DNA of 64,000 nucleotides from Enterococcaceae bacterium OF42-14pH9A. GTDB taxonomy: Bacteria > Bacillota > Bacilli > Lactobacillales > Enterococcaceae. This document shows positions 9,650 to 17,718 of the stretch, piece by piece; within the stretch, counting starts at the first letter, position 1; each line of letters starts with the position of its first letter. The stretch covers positions 558,001-622,000 of the forward strand of contig JAQEYU010000001.1 of the NCBI GenBank assembly GCA_027692465.1. Reading direction: 5' to 3'. The notes beneath the pieces are model-generated. The model did no database searches and had not been told where the DNA came from. It saw only the letters and a program-made list of their open reading frames with translations. The position numbers and the translations under genes were made by a program.

Positions 9650-10165
9650 ATGCATGACGTGTACATTGAAATTTTGGTCTCTACGATCAAAGAACAGTAT
9701 TTGACAGAAAAAAACTTTTTCGACGGAGTTCTCAGCATTTCCGAAGATACTTGGGAAAATTGGAAGCGGGGCAGCGTCAATCTGCCGGGAGAACAGAGTC
9801 AAAAGATCAAGAATCTTTTCAGCGACTATGAATGGATGCTGGTGCAGAAAATCCTGCGACAAACCATCATTTTTCCGGAGAAGCGAACGACGGCAGTCAC
9901 AGATTATCGTCAAATGAAGACCCGGATTGCACAAAAATGGCTGAAAGCCGAAGCGGCTGAAGTTTCCGTGAAGCAGCGGGAGGAAAATCACAATGCCCAG
10001 ATGGTGGAGCTTTTGGTGGTAGTCGACTACGGCAAATGGGGCTTTGATGACATTTTAAGCTTCCGACTGCCGGCGCGGATCCAACAACAGATTGAAAGTG
10101 AACAGGTGGCTCTCTTGGACTGGGTCAACGAAAATCTGGAGGAAACCTATCTTGAAAAGCAATAA
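9650..10165 (+). CDS. Conserved hypothetical protein, helix-turn-helix-like N-terminus
   Basis: I do not recognise this 171-residue protein as a named family. The N-terminal half (about residues 5-60) has helices and an LSISEDTWENWKRGSVNLP segment that looks like an XRE-type turn-and-recognition helix, followed by a charged helical region and a C-terminal part with VVVDYGKWGFDDILSFRLP. There is no signal peptide or membrane helix. It leads an operon whose next gene overlaps it by 14 bases (10152 versus stop at 10165), so it is co-translated with a membrane-anchored VanY-like peptidase. A role in regulating that operon is possible but only inferred from position. Confidence 0.65.
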   Translation: MHDVYIEILVSTIKEQYLTEKNFFDGVLSISEDTWENWKRGSVNLPGEQSQKIKNLFSDYEWMLVQKILRQTIIFPEKRTTAVTDYRQMKTRIAQKWLKAEAAEVSVKQREENHNAQMVELLVVVDYGKWGFDDILSFRLPARIQQQIESEQVALLDWVNENLEETYLEKQ

Positions 10166-11111
10166 ACCCGCAAATGCAGGTCATTTGGCGGGCATTTTGG
10201 GGCTGCTTACGTTGCTGGGAATCAGTATCGTGCTTTTTTGGCCGTTTTCCCGATCCGCTTTCAATATCGAAGGATTTGCGACTGAAAAGCAGGTGACTTT
10301 TGTTTCTGCAAAGCTGCCAGACCCGTTGCTGGACGAACTTTCAAAGTCAGTTGCAGATGCAACGCAAGCGGGCGGGTTCGATACGAATCATGCTGTGAAG
10401 GGTAAAAATGAACTGCTGGAGGGACTGGTTTTGGAATTTCCTGACTCACCTGCTGCAGAAAAAGCCCAGTCTGTAATCCCGGCAGATTTTCCCAAAGTAG
10501 CAACTGCTGATTGGCGGTTGCAGCTGGTAGGACCGGATCATAAATTGCAGACTGAGGTTGATGAGAGCCGATTGATCGATATCGGTGGCGGTGAACGAAT
10601 GGATGCACGAGTAGCAGCTTCCTTTAACGAGCTGTTACAAGGAGCCGCTGCGGCCGGTGTCAACATTGATGTCGTGTCGGCTTATCGTTCGGTTGCTGAT
10701 CAAACAGCAGTCTTCAACGAGAAGTTTGAACGGATGAAGCGACAAGGGAAAACAGACGAAGAAGCCGAGCAGGAGACCATGACCAACATGACCCGTCCCG
10801 GATACAGCGAACACCATACCGGTCTGGCAGTGGATGTCGTTGACGAAGCCTGGCTGGCAAGTGATCCCGACTGGACGCTTGATGAGCGCTATGGGACAAC
10901 CAAAGGGGGCAGCTGGCTGGCGGAGCATGTGGCCGATTACGGCTTTGTGATCCGTTACCCGGCTGACAAAACCGCCATCACCAAGATCACTTATGAACCT
11001 TGGCATTTACGGTATGTCGGAAAAGAAGTTGCCGGATATATGACTGAACATGGCCTTTGTTTGGAAGAGTTTGTGGCAGAAGCAGAAAAGTGGGAGCAAT
11101 ATGGCGATTAG
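10152..11111 (+). CDS. Membrane-anchored D-Ala-D-Ala carboxypeptidase, VanY/peptidase M15B type
   Basis: This 319-residue protein has one N-terminal membrane helix (about residues 10-30) and a C-terminal M15B domain. Zinc and catalytic motifs are intact: SEHHTG..VDVV gives H221 and D228, and EPWHLRYVG gives E282 and H285. VanY/DacY-type enzymes trim the last D-Ala from muramyl pentapeptides outside the membrane. The start is TTG at 10152, chosen because GGAGG lies nine bases upstream and it places a short basic leader before the helix. The gene overlaps the preceding gene by 14 and the following gene by 11 bases, indicating tight coupling with the GH73-like hydrolase. No vanR/vanS/vanX genes are near, so this is most likely an intrinsic wall-remodelling enzyme rather than a vancomycin-resistance determinant. 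Confidence 0.87.
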   Translation: MKSNKPANAGHLAGILGLLTLLGISIVLFWPFSRSAFNIEGFATEKQVTFVSAKLPDPLLDELSKSVADATQAGGFDTNHAVKGKNELLEGLVLEFPDSPAAEKAQSVIPADFPKVATADWRLQLVGPDHKLQTEVDESRLIDIGGGERMDARVAASFNELLQGAAAAGVNIDVVSAYRSVADQTAVFNEKFERMKRQGKTDEEAEQETMTNMTRPGYSEHHTGLAVDVVDEAWLASDPDWTLDERYGTTKGGSWLAEHVADYGFVIRYPADKTAITKITYEPWHLRYVGKEVAGYMTEHGLCLEEFVAEAEKWEQYGD

Positions 11112-11733
11112 ACGTTATCGATCCAAAAAGAAAATAAATCTGCCGTTGATCTTGTTCGGCATGCTCCTAATCGGGGTCGCCTTTGTGTTTTCATTGGCGA
11201 CCCTTGCCGATTTTTCCGGGGAATCAGAGCCGGTTGCAACTAAGGAAAGTAGTATGTCTCGCCAGGAATTCATTGACCGTCTCGTCCCCCACGCCCGCGA
11301 GTTGCAGGCGGGTTATGGCGTCCTGCCCAGTATCATTATTGGTCAGGCGGCATTGGAGTCAAATTTTGGTCAGGCAACACTGGCCAGTAAGTACAATAAC
11401 TTATTCGGTGTCAAAGCTTTCGGAGATCAACCGAAAGTAAATCTCGAGACCCAGGAATATCTCGATGGTCAATGGGTCACGATCAAAGGGGATTTCCGCG
11501 TTTACGAATCTTGGGATGAATCCATGGATGCCCACACGCGGCTTTTTGTCAATGGTGTCGACTGGGATCCCAAAAAGTATGAACCGGTCTTGTTGGCCAA
11601 AGATTACAAGGAAGCCGCACATGCGCTGCAGCAGGCGGGATATGCGACAGATCCCACCTATGCTGATAAAATAATAGGTATGATAGAAGAGTACCGTCTG
11701 GACCAGTACGACCAGCCGGATGAGCAGAATTAA
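11101..11733 (+). CDS. Membrane-anchored GH73-type N-acetylglucosaminidase
   Basis: A 210-residue protein with a basic N-terminus, one membrane helix (about residues 15-35) and a glucosaminidase domain (about 55-205). The catalytic glutamate is likely E86 in GQAALESNFGQ, followed by the family's YNNLFGVKAF motif and the late YATDPTYADKI segment. GH73 enzymes cut N-acetylglucosamine-linked bonds in peptidoglycan. ATG 11101 lies inside the end of the VanY-like gene with a GGGAG site, so the pair forms one translational unit; together they would trim both peptide and glycan. There are no LysM or other wall-binding repeats, so the membrane helix is the only anchor seen. Confidence 0.87.
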   Translation: MAIRRYRSKKKINLPLILFGMLLIGVAFVFSLATLADFSGESEPVATKESSMSRQEFIDRLVPHARELQAGYGVLPSIIIGQAALESNFGQATLASKYNNLFGVKAFGDQPKVNLETQEYLDGQWVTIKGDFRVYESWDESMDAHTRLFVNGVDWDPKKYEPVLLAKDYKEAAHALQQAGYATDPTYADKIIGMIEEYRLDQYDQPDEQN

Positions 11734-11755
11734 TCGAAAGAACAGGAGTGAGCCG

Positions 11756-12448
11756 ATGGAGCAGACCAAAAATAAAAAAGCCCCGGAAATCATGACCGAG
11801 CTGAGAAAAGACATTGTTCGAGTACCTGCTGTGATCCGGGAGTCCAGTGGTATCATGATTTTCGGAAAGCGGATCAAGTCGATCATTTTTACTACAGACA
11901 TTGCAATCATTCGTAATACCGATGCGGATGCGGTGATTGCGGTTTATCCTTTTACTCCGCACCCGGCCATCACCAAAAGCATTATCGAAGCTGCGGACAT
12001 TCCGGTCTTTTCCGGCGTCGGTGGCGGACTGACGCAAGGCAACCGCTCTTCTTATATGAGCATGTTTGCCGAAGCACAGGGGTCTTTGGGGGTCGTCTTG
12101 AATGCACCGACTCCGGTAGAGACAGTCAAAATGGTGGCACAAGTTGTAGATATCCCTGTAGTCAGTACAGTGACTTCGATTTATACACCCATTGATGAAA
12201 AGTTGGCGGTGGGGGTTAAGATCATCAACATCAGTGCCGGTAAAGAAACAGCCGCAACCGTTCGACACTTTCGTGAGCAGTATCCGGATCTGGCAATCAT
12301 GGCTACCGGTGGTCCTACCGAAGCCAGCATCAAAGAAACCATTGAAGCCGGCGCCAATGCTATCACGTATACCCCTCCGACAAATGGGGAATTGTTTCGT
12401 CGTAAAATGGAGCATTACCGGGAACAGGAAAAAGATGCCGATGAATAA
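11756..12448 (+). CDS. Conserved protein with barrel-type phosphate-binding motifs, function unknown
   Basis: A 230-residue soluble protein I cannot name. It looks like an alternating beta/alpha barrel: repeated hydrophobic strands (DAVIAVYPFTPHP, IPVFSGVGGGLT, GVVLNAPTPVETV, IPVVSTVTSI, KIINISAGKETA, LAIMATGGPTEASI) alternate with helices, and late MATGGPT and GANAITYTPP segments resemble phosphate-binding loops of TIM-barrel aldolases and epimerases. ATG 11756 follows AACAGGAGTGAG. It sits 22 bases after the GH73-like gene and before a terminator, so it probably ends that operon, though a wall-related role is not otherwise supported. Confidence 0.7.
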   Translation: MEQTKNKKAPEIMTELRKDIVRVPAVIRESSGIMIFGKRIKSIIFTTDIAIIRNTDADAVIAVYPFTPHPAITKSIIEAADIPVFSGVGGGLTQGNRSSYMSMFAEAQGSLGVVLNAPTPVETVKMVAQVVDIPVVSTVTSIYTPIDEKLAVGVKIINISAGKETAATVRHFREQYPDLAIMATGGPTEASIKETIEAGANAITYTPPTNGELFRRKMEHYREQEKDADE

Positions 12449-12450
12449 GA

Positions 12451-12501
12451 AAAACCAGAGTCAAGGGGACATGAAAATGTCGCAACTGACTCTGGTTTTT
12501 T
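12451..12501 (+). terminator. Intrinsic terminator ending the wall-hydrolase operon
   Basis: AAAACCAGAGTCA (12451-12463) pairs with TGACTCTGGTTTT (12487-12499) around a long loop; T run follows. Confidence 0.85.
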
Positions 12502-12676
12502 ACAGCCTTAATTGGGAAAAGTCTGAGAGAAAAGCTGGTTGCTGCTATATTTTAAAACACCCGCAACTTATCGGCGTGTTGTGATTATTTTGCGAGTCTT
12601 GGTTTCCTTGAATTCTTGCCTGTTTAGCGGGCGGTGTGGTCTCATTCGTTTGATGAGGGGAATGAAAAGTGCCTAC

Positions 12677-12961
12677 TCAGAGAATCAGGTTATTCTTTTC
12701 TTCCTTGAAACCATAGACAGCTGCTGTGTGTTTTCCATCTGAATAAAATAGCTGATAGCGGCGGTGAGTCATCAACAGAGTGACAAGCTTGGTCATGGAC
12801 AGGGGCGGTCGGCTGCTGTCGGCAACCAGGATCAACTGCTCTGCCTGATAATCCACACGGCTGCAGGGGCGCAGGGAGCCGGCGACTGAAATTTGTATCT
12901 GACGCAGCTCCTGACCTTGACTTGGTAAGGTCAGCGCTGTCAAGAGTTCACTTGCTCGCAT
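12677..12961 (-). CDS. Small hypothetical protein, second of a two-gene unit
   Basis: A 94-residue protein of no family I recognise. It is soluble, with a beta-rich middle (RVDYQAEQLILVADSS) and a C-terminal RRYQLFYSDGKHTAAVYGF stretch. The ATG is preceded by GGCAGGG six bases upstream and lies 14 bases inside the end of the upstream gene, so the two are translationally coupled. Coding is supported by the overlap and ribosome site rather than by homology. Confidence 0.55.
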   Translation of the reverse strand: MRASELLTALTLPSQGQELRQIQISVAGSLRPCSRVDYQAEQLILVADSSRPPLSMTKLVTLLMTHRRYQLFYSDGKHTAAVYGFKEEKNNLIL

Positions 12962-13247
12962 GAAAATCCCTGCCTTTTCGTCGTGAAGGGTAGAGACTCA
13001 GATCGAAATCGATCATCAGCCTGGTCTTACCCAGTACACAGTACTCTCTTGCTACGAACTGGCCGCGTTTGTTGTAATCTCCTGAGACTGTGATAGTCAT
13101 ACCCGGGACTGCATCTGCAAAAAAATTCAATCCATGGCGGGCGATGAGGCAGTGTTCGTTATTTAATTGAAAATAGACCAACACCGGATCTGTTGAAATC
13201 AGTCGGGTCTTGATCAGCTGTCCTTTTTTGGTGATCATAGGGATCAA
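12948..13247 (-). CDS. Small hypothetical protein, first of a two-gene unit
   Basis: A 99-residue soluble protein, not recognised. It seems beta-rich (TRLISTDPVLVYFQL, GMTITVSGDYNKRG, TRLMIDFDLSLY), which could suit an OB-like or barrel fold, and ends in a basic tail. AAGGAG lies nine bases before the ATG. A good minus-strand promoter (TTTACA, 17 bases, TATAAT) stands about 110 bases upstream, and its spacer contains a CGAACATTTG motif like the PurR boxes of this window. A link to purine control is an inference from that motif and from being divergent to xpt. Confidence 0.6.
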   Translation of the reverse strand: MIPMITKKGQLIKTRLISTDPVLVYFQLNNEHCLIARHGLNFFADAVPGMTITVSGDYNKRGQFVAREYCVLGKTRLMIDFDLSLYPSRRKGRDFHASK

Positions 13248-13358
13248 CTCCTTATAAGAAAGCAGAGCGAGGATTGTCTGATATCAGCTGCATCTGCTGC
13301 TGAGATTGGATGGCGCAAGAGTTGGATTCTGTATGAATGATGGCCAGTCTCTAGTTAA

Positions 13359-13387
13359 ATTATACAAACAAATGTTCGCTTTGTAAA
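13359..13387 (-). promoter_or_regulatory. Minus-strand promoter with PurR-box-like spacer
   Basis: On the minus strand TTTACA (13382-13387) and TATAAT (13359-13364) are 17 bases apart. The spacer contains GCGAACATTTG with CGAAC at 13374-13378, matching the boxes before purE and purC. Being inside the promoter, it would be expected to hinder polymerase here, while lying about 91 bases upstream of the xpt start in reverse orientation. Confidence 0.55.
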
Positions 13388-13431
13388 GCGGAAGCAGGAA
13401 TGAAAGAGTATGAAAAAATGATGAAAAGATG

Positions 13432-13460
13432 TTGCGGCTTTACAAAGTCGGTGTTATACT
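13432..13460 (+). promoter_or_regulatory. Promoter of xpt-pbuX
   Basis: TTGCGG (13432-13437) and TATACT (13455-13460) are separated by 17 bases, placing the transcript start about 30 bases before the guanine aptamer. Confidence 0.65.
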
Positions 13461-13497
13461 CGGCAACATAAATGGTTCAGCTGTAAAAATAATTATC

Positions 13498-13561
13498 GCT
13501 TATATATCGTCGTAATCGGTCGACAGTCTCTACCCGATACCGTAAATATCGGACTATAAGC
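13498..13561 (+). promoter_or_regulatory. Guanine (purine) riboswitch aptamer
   Basis: P1 forms between GCTTATA (13498-13504) and TATAAGC (13555-13561). Between them are the P2 arm with the CGTAATCGG-type loop, the joining segment GTCTCTACC, and the P3 arm with the ACCGTAAAT-type loop, all hallmarks of the class. The residue in GGACTAT that pairs with ligand is C, which specifies guanine (or hypoxanthine) rather than adenine. Gene context (xpt, pbuX) agrees. Confidence 0.95.
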
Positions 13562-13570
13562 AAAAAATGT

Positions 13571-13621
13571 GCGCAGACACTTTTTTTGCTTATGCAGGGG
13601 AAGAGTCTGCGCTTTTGTTTC
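13571..13621 (+). terminator. Riboswitch-controlled terminator before xpt
   Basis: GCGCAGAC (13571-13578) pairs with GTCTGCGC (13605-13612), then TTTTGTTT. An alternative stem, ATAAGCAAAAAA with TTTTTTTGCTTAT, reuses the 3' strand of P1 and would break this terminator, so bound guanine should favour termination (an OFF switch). Confidence 0.88.
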
Positions 13622-13711
13622 TTATTGTTCAGAAACGTGCAAGAAGCCAAACAACGGCAGGCGAATGCTGAACCGCTAAAATCATAATAACTAAAGGGGA
13701 GTTTTCGCAAG

Positions 13712-14293
13712 ATGAAAGAATTGATCGAACGCATCAAGGCTGACGGCCGTGTCCTGGGTGAAGGAGTCTTGAAGGTCGACAGCTTTGTGACCCACCAGGT
13801 AGATCCGATATTGATGGAGCAGCTGGGCAGACGCTTTGCCGAATGTTTCGCCGACAGCAAAATCACAAAAGTAGTGACTATCGAAGCATCAGGAATTGCG
13901 CCGGCTCTGTATGCTGCTCAATTTTTGGGAGTGCCGATGGTTTTTGCCCGCAAATCCAAGAGCTTGACGATGGATGAAGAGCTCCTGACTTCTGAAGTTT
14001 ATTCCTTTACAAAACAGGTAACCAGCACGATTTCTATCTCGCGAAAGTTTTTGTCGGCAGACGATAATGTGCTGATTATCGATGATTTCCTGGCAAACGG
14101 TCAAGCTGCAAAAGGACTAATCGAATTGTGTCGACAGGCAGGTGCCCATGTTGAAGGAATTGGAATCGTAATCGAAAAATCCTTCCAAGACGGTCGCCAG
14201 CTGCTGGAAGATATGGGGCTGAAGGTAGTTTCGCTGGCGCGGATCGAGTCTCTTTCAAACGGGCAAGTCAGCTTTTTGAAGGAGGATGCCTGA
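13712..14293 (+). CDS. xpt: Xanthine phosphoribosyltransferase
   Basis: A 193-residue type I phosphoribosyltransferase that converts xanthine and PRPP to XMP for salvage. The N-terminal [29 protein letters not shown] start, [11 protein letters not shown] loop and PRPP motif [13 protein letters not shown] (about residues 120-132) are all as in Bacillus Xpt, and length is normal. AAGGGGAG precedes the ATG. It follows a guanine riboswitch and is joined directly to pbuX (the GTG of pbuX follows its TGA without a gap), the classic salvage pair. Confidence 0.96.
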   Translation: MKELIERIKADGRVLGEGVLKVDSFVTHQVDPILMEQLGRRFAECFADSKITKVVTIEASGIAPALYAAQFLGVPMVFARKSKSLTMDEELLTSEVYSFTKQVTSTISISRKFLSADDNVLIIDDFLANGQAAKGLIELCRQAGAHVEGIGIVIEKSFQDGRQLLEDMGLKVVSLARIESLSNGQVSFLKEDA

Positions 14294-15610
14294 GTGGAAA
14301 AGCAAACACAGACAGGAAAAGCAGCCGTTTTGGGGCTGCAACATTTATTGGCGATGTATGCCGGTGCGGTAGCTGTTCCGCTTTTGATTGGTACCGGGCT
14401 GGGCTTTAATGAACAACAGATGACCTATCTGATTTCTATTGATATTTTTATGTGTGGCGTGGCGACCCTGCTGCAGCTGACTGTCAACCGGTTCTTCGGG
14501 ATCGGACTGCCGGTGGTGTTGGGATGTGCGATCCAAGCAGTGGCACCGTTGATTTTGATCGGTACCAAGTCCGGAGTCGGTGCAATCTACGGTTCGATCA
14601 TTGCAGCGGGGATTTTTGTGGTATTAATCGCCGGTGTATTTTCGAAAATCAAAAAATTATTCCCGCCTTTAGTTACAGGGACAGTCATCACGGTCATCGG
14701 CTTGACGCTGATTCCGGTTGCAATCACTAAAATGGGTGGTGGCGATGCGACCGCCGGAAGCTTCGGCGATACAGACAATCTGATCCTGGCTTTTGTCACC
14801 ATTGCATTGATCATCGGGATCCAGATTTTTGCTAAAGGATTTATCCGCTCCATCTCTGTTTTAATCGGACTGGTAGGCGGCACGCTCTTGGCCTATTTTA
14901 TGGGAATGGTAGACTTCAGCGCAATCGGACATGCGCCGATCTTTCACGTACCGCAGCCGTTTTATTTTGGTAAGCCTACTTTTGACATCTGGTCGATCCT
15001 GTTGATGATCATCATCTCGATTGTCAGCATGGTGGAATCTACCGGAGTTTACTTCGCCTTGGGGGATATCACCGGTCAAGCCATCAATGAAGACGACTTG
15101 AAGCGCGGCTATCGTGCGGAAGGTTTGGCGGTGATCCTGGGAGGGATCTTCAATACCTTCCCGTATACCGGTTTTTCACAAAATGTCGGTCTGGTACAAC
15201 TTTCCGGAATCAAAACCAAAAAACCGATTTATTTTTCTGCGCTGTTCCTGATTGTATTGGGACTCTTTCCAAAAATTGGGGCGATTGCTCAGATCATTCC
15301 TGAACCCGTATTAGGCGGCGGGATGCTGGTGATGTTCGGTATGGTCGCAGTTCAGGGGATGCGGATGCTCTCAAAAGTTGATTTTGCCAACGATAAAAAT
15401 CTGCTGGTCATCGCAGTCTCCCTTGGTTTCGGCTTAGGGTTCAACATCATGCCCCAGTTGTTTGCCAAGCTTCCTGAAACCTTGCAGATGTTTACCGGTA
15501 ACGGGATTGTGATGAGCTCTCTGTGTGCTATCCTACTGAATCTGCTTTTTAATGGCATCAAGGAAGAAAAGACACCGTTGGCTGAAACGGTTGAAGAATA
15601 TTCCCGTTAA
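14294..15610 (+). CDS. pbuX: Xanthine permease, NCS2 family
   Basis: A 438-residue polytopic membrane protein (12 to 14 hydrophobic segments) of the nucleobase-cation symporter-2 family. The N-terminal GLQHLLAMYAGAVAVPLLIG, the central ESTGVYFALGDI motif and the following GGIFNTFPYTGFSQNVGL segment are family signatures. It should import xanthine to feed Xpt. Start is GTG immediately after the xpt stop, with GAAGGAGG about eight bases upstream. Expression should follow the upstream guanine riboswitch. A likely terminator lies about 125 bases downstream. Confidence 0.95.
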   Translation: MEKQTQTGKAAVLGLQHLLAMYAGAVAVPLLIGTGLGFNEQQMTYLISIDIFMCGVATLLQLTVNRFFGIGLPVVLGCAIQAVAPLILIGTKSGVGAIYGSIIAAGIFVVLIAGVFSKIKKLFPPLVTGTVITVIGLTLIPVAITKMGGGDATAGSFGDTDNLILAFVTIALIIGIQIFAKGFIRSISVLIGLVGGTLLAYFMGMVDFSAIGHAPIFHVPQPFYFGKPTFDIWSILLMIIISIVSMVESTGVYFALGDITGQAINEDDLKRGYRAEGLAVILGGIFNTFPYTGFSQNVGLVQLSGIKTKKPIYFSALFLIVLGLFPKIGAIAQIIPEPVLGGGMLVMFGMVAVQGMRMLSKVDFANDKNLLVIAVSLGFGLGFNIMPQLFAKLPETLQMFTGNGIVMSSLCAILLNLLFNGIKEEKTPLAETVEEYSR

Positions 15611-15735
15611 AACAGCCGAAATATCCCGGGAAAAGCGAACACCGGGCAGTCTTCGGTAGTGAAGCACCTGATTTGAATATAGCTGTGGTGTGAGTCTTCT
15701 GCCCTGCAGTTTCCAGCTGTTTTTGAGGCGTTCAA

Positions 15736-15766
15736 GGTCGGATCGATACTTTCGGTCCGGCTTTTT
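15736..15766 (+). terminator. Probable terminator after pbuX
   Basis: GTCGGA (15737-15742) pairs with TCCGGC (15756-15761) with a wobble pair, followed by TTTTT. Confidence 0.6.
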
Positions 15767-15806
15767 CTGTGCAGAGGTGATTTTAGTAGAGTTTGTCAAT
15801 TGAAAT

Positions 15807-15821
15807 AAACACGAACGTAAA
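15807..15821 (+). promoter_or_regulatory. PurR-box-like site upstream of purE
   Basis: AAACACGAACGTAAA contains the CGAAC core (15812-15816) of Firmicute PurBoxes. Its centre is about 40 bases before the -35 and about 75 before the estimated start of transcription, the geometry known for activation by PurR in Lactococcus. Confidence 0.65.
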
Positions 15822-15853
15822 TTCTTGTTTGCAGATTATCATTCGATATTTCT

Positions 15854-15882
15854 TTGACTGTGTTGGCTGGAATTGATACACT
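15854..15882 (+). promoter_or_regulatory. Promoter of purEK
   Basis: TTGACT (15854-15859) and TACACT (15877-15882), spacing 17. Confidence 0.75.
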
Positions 15883-15935
15883 GAAAACGAAAAGATGCGA
15901 TGTTTCAAAAACATCGAAAAAAAGGAGAGACAGAA

Positions 15936-16424
15936 ATGGATGCAAAAGTCGCCGTGATCATGGGCAGTCAGTCGGACTGGGAAACGATGAAGGCTGCCTG
16001 TGAAAGTCTGGATGAGCTGCAAATACCTTATTTGAAAAAGGTCGTGTCGGCTCACCGGACACCGGATCTGATGTTTGAATTTGCTGAAACAGCCCGCGAA
16101 AACGGGATCAAGGTGATTATTGCCGGAGCGGGCGGAGCGGCCCATCTGCCGGGCATGGTAGCTGCCAAAACGACATTGCCGGTCATTGGTGTGCCGGTCC
16201 AATCCCGAACGTTAAACGGGTTGGATTCCCTTTTATCCATTGTGCAGATGCCAGGCGGGGTGCCGGTCGCGACGACGGCTATCGGAAAAGCCGGTGCTGT
16301 CAATGCAGGTTTACTTGCAGCCCAAATGCTTTCCATGTATGATTTAGATATCGCGCAACGCTTGGCAGACAAGCGGGAAACAATGCGTAAAACTGTTATG
16401 GAAAGTAGTGATCAACTTGGGTAA
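15936..16424 (+). CDS. purE: N5-carboxyaminoimidazole ribonucleotide mutase, class I PurE
   Basis: A 162-residue cytoplasmic enzyme that moves the carboxylate of N5-CAIR (product of PurK) to C4, giving [18 protein letters not shown] at the N-terminus, [13 protein letters not shown] and [11 protein letters not shown] are class I PurE signatures. ATG 15936 is chosen over an in-frame ATG at 15900 because AAAGGAGAG sits just upstream of it. It begins a two-gene unit with purK, whose start overlaps its end by 17 bases. Confidence 0.96.
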   Translation: MDAKVAVIMGSQSDWETMKAACESLDELQIPYLKKVVSAHRTPDLMFEFAETARENGIKVIIAGAGGAAHLPGMVAAKTTLPVIGVPVQSRTLNGLDSLLSIVQMPGGVPVATTAIGKAGAVNAGLLAAQMLSMYDLDIAQRLADKRETMRKTVMESSDQLG

Positions 16425-17538
16425 GCCGTTAAGACCAGGTGCTGTGATCGGCATCGTAGGTGGAGGGCAGTTGGGTCGGATGATGGCCATCAGTGCAAAA
16501 GAAATGGGTTTTCGAGTAGGTATCTTGGACCCGACAGAAGATTGCCCGGCATCACAAGTGGCAGATTGGCATATTGTAGCCAGTTATGAAGATATTTTTG
16601 CATTGGAGGAGCTGGCACGACGATGTGAAGTGATCACTTACGAATTTGAAAACGTCAGTGTGGAAGCTTTGAATACAATCCTGCCTTACGCCAATGTGCC
16701 GCAGGGGACCGATCTTTTAGCAATCACTCAAGACCGCTTGTTGGAAAAATCCTTTTTGGAAGCCAATAATATTGTAATTGCACCTTATGAGACGATCATC
16801 AGCCCCACCGACATTCAGGACGCCATCGATCGAATCGGCTATCCTTGTGTGTTGAAAACAACGCGGGGCGGCTATGACGGAAAAGGACAGTATGTTTTAT
16901 ACAGTACTGCTGATCTGGCTCCCTCAATGAACCTGCTGCGGCAGGGGACCTGCGAGTTGGAAGCCTGGATTCCATTTGAAAAGGAGCTTTCAGTGATGGT
17001 CGCCGGCAATGGCCGTGGCGAGTATTCGGTTTTTCCGGTGGTAGAAAATATCCACCGCAACAATATTCTTCATGAGACGATTGCACCGGCTCGAGTAGCA
17101 CCGGAAGTTGCGGAAGAAGCCGCGCGTATCGCTAAGGAAATCGCTCAGGCTCTGGATCTTCACGGTTGTTTGGCGATTGAGATGTTTCTGACCAAAACCG
17201 GCAGTATCTATGTCAATGAATTGGCTCCGCGACCGCATAATTCCGGACACTACACGATTGAAGCTTGTAATTTCAGCCAATTTGATGCCCATATCAGAGG
17301 GGTCTGCGGTTGGCCTTTAGGGGAGGTTCAGTTGTTATCAGAAGCTGTTATGATCAACGTACTGGGAGAACACCTGGAGGAAACCTATGACCTGATTGAT
17401 ATCAAGCCGCAGTGGCAGTTTCATTATTACGGCAAGGCCGAAGCGAAAAAAGGCCGCAAGATGGGACATATTACTGTGACTACTGAAGATATCTACGGGG
17501 TTTTGGAGGAAGTTTACCAGACAAACATCTGGGATTAG
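16408..17538 (+). CDS. purK: N5-carboxyaminoimidazole ribonucleotide synthase
   Basis: A 376-residue ATP-grasp enzyme that carboxylates AIR with bicarbonate and ATP to N5-CAIR. The N-terminal [21 protein letters not shown], the [14 protein letters not shown] loop and [16 protein letters not shown] near residue 270 are typical of PurK. Start is GTG 16408 inside purE; TTG 16417 is an alternative with better spacing from GGAAAG. It has its partner purE just upstream, so the bacterial two-enzyme route is present. Confidence 0.95.
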   Translation: MINLGKPLRPGAVIGIVGGGQLGRMMAISAKEMGFRVGILDPTEDCPASQVADWHIVASYEDIFALEELARRCEVITYEFENVSVEALNTILPYANVPQGTDLLAITQDRLLEKSFLEANNIVIAPYETIISPTDIQDAIDRIGYPCVLKTTRGGYDGKGQYVLYSTADLAPSMNLLRQGTCELEAWIPFEKELSVMVAGNGRGEYSVFPVVENIHRNNILHETIAPARVAPEVAEEAARIAKEIAQALDLHGCLAIEMFLTKTGSIYVNELAPRPHNSGHYTIEACNFSQFDAHIRGVCGWPLGEVQLLSEAVMINVLGEHLEETYDLIDIKPQWQFHYYGKAEAKKGRKMGHITVTTEDIYGVLEEVYQTNIWD

Positions 17539-17718
17539 GACAGGTCTGAGAAACTCAACGGGATTCAGAGTTTGGAGACTTGTTGTATGCAGGCAGCACC
17601 GGCCTCTTTATGGGGTTCATAGGCGGACATTTACGATGCCGTTTACAGTGACAGGAACCCAAACAGCTGTCAGCTGTTTTAAATTTAAAATTAATCCGCT
17701 AAAGGAGTACATTCACTT
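17539..17718. other. purK - purB spacer
   Basis: A 180-base spacer with no clear promoter. A hairpin AAACAGC/GCTGTTT around 17669-17687 is followed by an A/T-rich stretch. It could attenuate or simply separate purB from purEK. A weak local resemblance (GCAGCACCGG...TTTAT) to 6317-6335 was noted but is short. Confidence 0.4.

Larger units (their letters stand above)
15611..15935. other. pbuX - purE intergenic control region
   Basis: Contains a terminator (15736-15766), a PurR-box-like site (15807-15821), a purE promoter (15854-15882) and the purE leader. No gene or second riboswitch seen. Confidence 0.7.

Noticed and set aside
10152..11111. VanY-like gene as part of a vancomycin-resistance cluster
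   Set aside because: No vanRS, vanH, vanA/B-type ligase or vanX is adjacent; it sits with a wall hydrolase instead.
17669..17687. Hairpin in the purK-purB spacer as a full terminator
   Set aside because: The stem is seven pairs and followed by mixed A/T rather than a U-tract, so it was not called.
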